Part shown: positions 19,964 to 22,723 of the stretch, one piece after another
Layout of the letters: the number at the start of each line of letters is the position of its first letter
Numbering within the stretch: the first letter of the stretch is position 1
Source of the DNA: a virus
Strand: one strand, 5' to 3'
DNA length: 22,723 nt
IMG/VR virus record: IMGVR_UViG_3300020401_001152
Coordinates: 1-22,723 of that record
The notes under the pieces: model-generated
Database searches by the model: none
What the model saw: only the letters and a program-made list of their open reading frames with translations
What the model was told of the DNA's origin: nothing
Program-made: the position numbers and the translations under genes

Positions 19964-20839
19964 ATGGACTATTACGACAGCCTAGGTGTCTCACGAAACG
20001 CCTCTAGTAAAGAAATAAAGAGTGCATACAAAAAACAAAGTATGCAACACCACCCTGATCGCACGGGTGGCGACGATACCAAATTCAAAGAAATAAACGA
20101 AGCATATCAAACATTATCTGATCCTGAAAAGAAACAGATGTATGATCAATTTGGTACTACTGATCCACAACAAATGCACAGAACACATCGAGGTCAACAG
20201 TTTCATTTTAACATGGGAGGCAATGGCTTTGAAGAAGTGTTTAGCACATTTTTTGGAGAAGGGTTTGGACAAGCTGATCCATTTACAAGACGCAGACAAA
20301 TGCGTAATACAGACATAACGATTGCCGCAGATATAACATTAGAAGATATTATTAATGGTAAAGAAGTAATAGCAACATATAGACTACCAAGTGGTAAGGA
20401 ACAAACAGTCAATATTACATTACCAAAAGGTGTACGTCCTGGAGATACTATACGTTACTCAGGAATGGGTGGTGACCAAGTTCCAAATATGCCAAGAGGT
20501 AATTTGTTTGTAAAAGTAAGAGTCAGAAGACATCCTGACTATGACGTAGACGGCATAAATTTATATATAGAAAGAAACGTAAGTGTATTCGATCTATTAC
20601 TAGGCACAAACATCAGAGTTAAAACATTACACGGCAAAGAGATTAGTGTAAGTGTTCCTCCAGGCTCCAATTCAGGTACAACTTTTAGTATAAGTGGACA
20701 AGGCTTACCAGACCAAAGAAGTGGTAGAACAGGTAACTTGTTTATGAAAGTTATTGGTATAACACCAAACATTACAAACGAACAAATTAGAGAAAGACTA
20801 GCGAAGATAAAAGATGAAATTGATATATCACCCAAATAG
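19964..20839 (+). CDS. DnaJ-like co-chaperone, class B type
   Basis: A 291-residue protein. The J domain is clear: YYDSLGVSRNASSKEIKSAY, the HPD tripeptide (His30-Pro31-Asp32) in QHHPDRTGG, and DPEKKQMYDQFG. A short Gly/Phe-rich linker (residues about 75-100) follows, including HFNMGGNGFEEVF and FFGEGFG. The zinc-finger domain of DnaJ is absent, so it is a CbpA/DjlA-like class B architecture with two beta-type C-terminal substrate domains (VRPGDTIRYSGMG, NLFVKVRVRRHPDY, FSISGQGLP, GRTGNLFMKV). It would stimulate host DnaK. No Shine-Dalgarno is seen before ATG 19964. Its end overlaps the deformylase by 26 nt. Confidence 0.88.
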   Translation: MDYYDSLGVSRNASSKEIKSAYKKQSMQHHPDRTGGDDTKFKEINEAYQTLSDPEKKQMYDQFGTTDPQQMHRTHRGQQFHFNMGGNGFEEVFSTFFGEGFGQADPFTRRRQMRNTDITIAADITLEDIINGKEVIATYRLPSGKEQTVNITLPKGVRPGDTIRYSGMGGDQVPNMPRGNLFVKVRVRRHPDYDVDGINLYIERNVSVFDLLLGTNIRVKTLHGKEISVSVPPGSNSGTTFSISGQGLPDQRSGRTGNLFMKVIGITPNITNEQIRERLAKIKDEIDISPK

Positions 20840-21353
20840 TTGGTTAGAAAGAAAAGTAGATCCTTTTGATTTTAACAATCTAAATGCCAAAGAGATTGAA
20901 GAACAAATGATTGAAATTATGGAAAAGAACCAAGGTGTTGGACTTGCGGCTAACCAAGTTGAACTCAATGCACAGATTTTTATTATAAAACCAAACGGGT
21001 TAGAAGGTTACGAAGATGATAAACCTTTTGCAATTATCAATCCTAAAATTACACAGGTGTCTGAAGAGATGGTTGAAGGTGAAGAAGGGTGTTTAAGTTT
21101 TCCATTACTTTACTTTAAGGTCAAAAGACCACTTGGATTGGTAACAGAGTGTCTTGACTCTAGCGGAAAAGAGTGTACAATAGAGTTAACAGGTTGGAAT
21201 GCTAGAATCTTTGGTCATGAATATGATCATCTATACGGAATCAACTACATAGATAGAGTAAGTAAATTGAGATTAGATATGGCTAAGAAGAAGCAGAACA
21301 AATTAATGAAACGAATATCGAGACAAGTTAAGGATACTAAATTATATGGTTGA
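20814..21353 (+). CDS. def: Peptide deformylase
   Basis: A 179-residue deformylase with all three motifs: GVGLAANQ (41-48, motif 1 GxGLAAxQ), EGCLS (91-95, the metal Cys93) and HEYDH (135-139, the HExxH metal His pair). It removes the formyl group from nascent protein N-termini with Fe or Zn. Phage deformylases are known from cyanophages and other marine T4-like phages and may help mature phage or host proteins. The C-terminal basic tail (MAKKKQNKLMKRISRQ) is longer than in many short phage versions and could contact ribosomes. It starts inside dnaJ (26-nt overlap) and ends 8 nt inside the Clp-like gene. Confidence 0.92.
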   Translation: MKLIYHPNSWLERKVDPFDFNNLNAKEIEEQMIEIMEKNQGVGLAANQVELNAQIFIIKPNGLEGYEDDKPFAIINPKITQVSEEMVEGEEGCLSFPLLYFKVKRPLGLVTECLDSSGKECTIELTGWNARIFGHEYDHLYGINYIDRVSKLRLDMAKKKQNKLMKRISRQVKDTKLYG

Positions 21354-22722
21354 ACCGAGCGAACAGTTACAGTTAGTTTTTGATAAAGCAGTAGAAGTTG
21401 CAAAGAAATTACATCACGAGTATGTAACTATTGAACACTTATTATTTGCGATGTTATGCGAAGATAGTTTTGCTAAAATTATAGAAGGCTACGGAGCAGA
21501 CCCAGAGTTCCTTAAGAAGAACGTAGAAAATTATTTAAAAACACAAACAGAAACTATTCAATTAGACAAAGCACAAGCTAAAAAGTATAAGCCTAAGAAG
21601 ACACACGCAGTTGAAAGAGTGTTGAATAGAGCATTTACGCAAGTATTGTTTAGTGGACGTAATCATATTGATTGTTCAGATGTATTTTTAAGCATCATGA
21701 ATGAAAAGAAAAGCTGGTCATACTATCATATAAGCAAATGCAATATTGATAAAGATAAATTTGCTGATTACTTGAGCAACGAAGTACTAGAAAGCTACGA
21801 AGATGAAGAAATGCAAGGTATGGCTACTAGAGCTTTACGTTCATTTACAAGTAATCTAAATTCAGAAGTAGACAAAGGTAAGATTGATCCTGTTATAGGA
21901 CGTATAGACGAATTAGATTCTATTGCACTCGCTTTAGGTAGACGTGCAAAGAATAACGTTTTGCTAGTGGGTGATCCAGGTGTAGGTAAAACAGCTATTG
22001 CTGAAGGCCTTGCCTGGAACATCGTCAATAAAACAGTTCCAGAATTTTTATTAGAGTATAGTGTTTACAACTTAGACATAGGAAGTATGTTAGCAGGTTC
22101 TAAATACAGAGGTGACTTTGAAGAACGTTTTAAACTTGTTATGTCAGCACTAAAGAAACGTGGTAAAACTATTGTATTCATAGATGAAGCACATATGATG
22201 AATGGTGCTGGTGCAGGTGGCGGACAAAGTTCTAATGATTTAGCTAATATGTTAAAGCCTGTACTAACAAAAGGTAATATTAAAGTAGTAGCAAGTACAA
22301 CTTGGGAAGAATATAGAAAATACTTTGAAAAAGACCGTGCATTAATGCGTAGGTTTGCAAGAGTAACTGTTGACGAGCCAAGTAAAGAAGTAACTAAAGA
22401 TATCTTAGAAGGTATCAAGAAGTATTATGAGGAGTTTCATAATACAGTTATTACAGAACAAGCTATTGATAGTGCAATTAAATTGAGTGTTAAGTATCAA
22501 GCAGATAAGAAACTGCCAGATAAAGCAATTGATTTGATTGATTGTGCTTGTAGTAGATTTAATTTAAAAGATCCTAAGGCAGAAAAGATAATTGGTGAAG
22601 AAGAAGTTCAGTTTGAACTTGCAAAAGCAGTAAACTTACCTGAAGAGCAAGTTAAAGAAAAAGAAACTAACAATCTAGCTAAACTTGAAAAGAATCTTAA
22701 AGGCGAAATATACGGACAAGAC
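21346..22722 (+). CDS. clpA: ClpA-like AAA+ chaperone, 3'-truncated by the window
   Basis: 459 codons are visible and no stop is reached by the window end. ATG 21346 overlaps the deformylase stop by 8 nt. Residues about 5-150 form a ClpN-type repeat domain (LQLVFDKAVEVAKKLHHEYV, TIEHLLFAMLCED, VLNRAFTQVLFSG). The first AAA domain has GDPGVGKT (209-216, Walker A), GSKYRGDFEERF (about 251-262, pore loop), TIVFIDEAHMM (about 275-285, Walker B) and LMRRFARV (Arg finger region). LPDKAIDLIDCACSRF leads to the start of the second AAA domain (GEIYGQD). It unfolds proteins for a protease or reactivates them. No ClpP is in view, and whether the ClpP-binding loop exists cannot be seen here. Confidence 0.88.
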   Translation, partial: MVEPSEQLQLVFDKAVEVAKKLHHEYVTIEHLLFAMLCEDSFAKIIEGYGADPEFLKKNVENYLKTQTETIQLDKAQAKKYKPKKTHAVERVLNRAFTQVLFSGRNHIDCSDVFLSIMNEKKSWSYYHISKCNIDKDKFADYLSNEVLESYEDEEMQGMATRALRSFTSNLNSEVDKGKIDPVIGRIDELDSIALALGRRAKNNVLLVGDPGVGKTAIAEGLAWNIVNKTVPEFLLEYSVYNLDIGSMLAGSKYRGDFEERFKLVMSALKKRGKTIVFIDEAHMMNGAGAGGGQSSNDLANMLKPVLTKGNIKVVASTTWEEYRKYFEKDRALMRRFARVTVDEPSKEVTKDILEGIKKYYEEFHNTVITEQAIDSAIKLSVKYQADKKLPDKAIDLIDCACSRFNLKDPKAEKIIGEEEVQFELAKAVNLPEEQVKEKETNNLAKLEKNLKGEIYGQD

Positions 22723-22723
22723 A

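Noticed and set aside
1-22723. tRNA genes, CRISPR arrays, insertion sequences and attachment sites
   Set aside because: I found no tRNA-like cloverleaf, spaced direct repeats, transposase or integrase. Nearly all bases are coding.

Overview
The window looks like about 22.7 kb of an AT-rich T4-like marine myovirus. The evidence is a T4-type sliding-clamp loader ATPase (gp44 family), PhoH, ThyX, MazG, a GroES-like co-chaperonin, several 2-oxoglutarate/Fe(II) oxygenases, large tail or baseplate-associated proteins with putative Ig repeats, and six copies of GATAAATA placed like T4 gp55-type late promoters. The low GC, the lack of photosynthesis genes in view, and the gene set fit a phage of SAR11/Pelagibacter or a similar pelagic bacterium better than a typical cyanophage. 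The host assignment is inference. Coding is nearly continuous: there is no gap over 300 bases, and the longest non-coding stretch is the 168 bp between phoH and the divergent gene at 15980. I saw no tRNA, rRNA, CRISPR array or insertion sequence.

Layout. (a) 2-7008, virion surface and tail module: the C-terminal part of a subtilisin-like protease, a fibre-like protein, a YHYH-domain protein, a 1160-residue protein that joins an esterase to at least four He_PIG-like repeats, a second fibre-like protein and a small conserved-looking protein. (b) 7018-8432: a short DnaE-like protein that stops just before the polymerase catalytic aspartates, a charged protein of unknown role and the GroES-like protein. 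(c) 8446-15101, metabolism and replication module: MazG, two tandem paralogous oxygenases, two tiny membrane proteins, a TagD-like nucleotidyltransferase, a coiled-coil protein, a tiny membrane protein, gp44, a third oxygenase, a membrane protein that seems to start at CTG, a 7Fe ferredoxin, a parvulin PPIase, ThyX and an unknown protein. It converges on phoH (minus strand). (d) 15980-19943, late module: two probable virion proteins, then a lysis cluster of GH108 endolysin, a CxxC mini-protein, an ACP-like protein lacking the phosphopantetheine serine, overlapping spanins, two TM proteins (one MscS-like) and a holin-like protein. (e) 19964-22723: DnaJ, peptide deformylase and a ClpA-like AAA+ protein that runs off the window.

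How the genes work together. Late promoters precede the virion and lysis genes, while two well-formed sigma70-type promoters (17-bp spacers) sit at the head of and inside the replication and metabolism module. Many genes overlap by ATGA or TAATG junctions, which suggests translational coupling. Five proteostasis genes (GroES-like, PPIase, DnaJ, deformylase, ClpA-like) point to investment in protein folding and maturation. The most unusual features are the serine-less ACP-like protein inside the lysis cluster, the DnaE-like stub, the MscS-like membrane protein, the embedded esterase, and an oxygenase paralog that seems to have lost a metal ligand.
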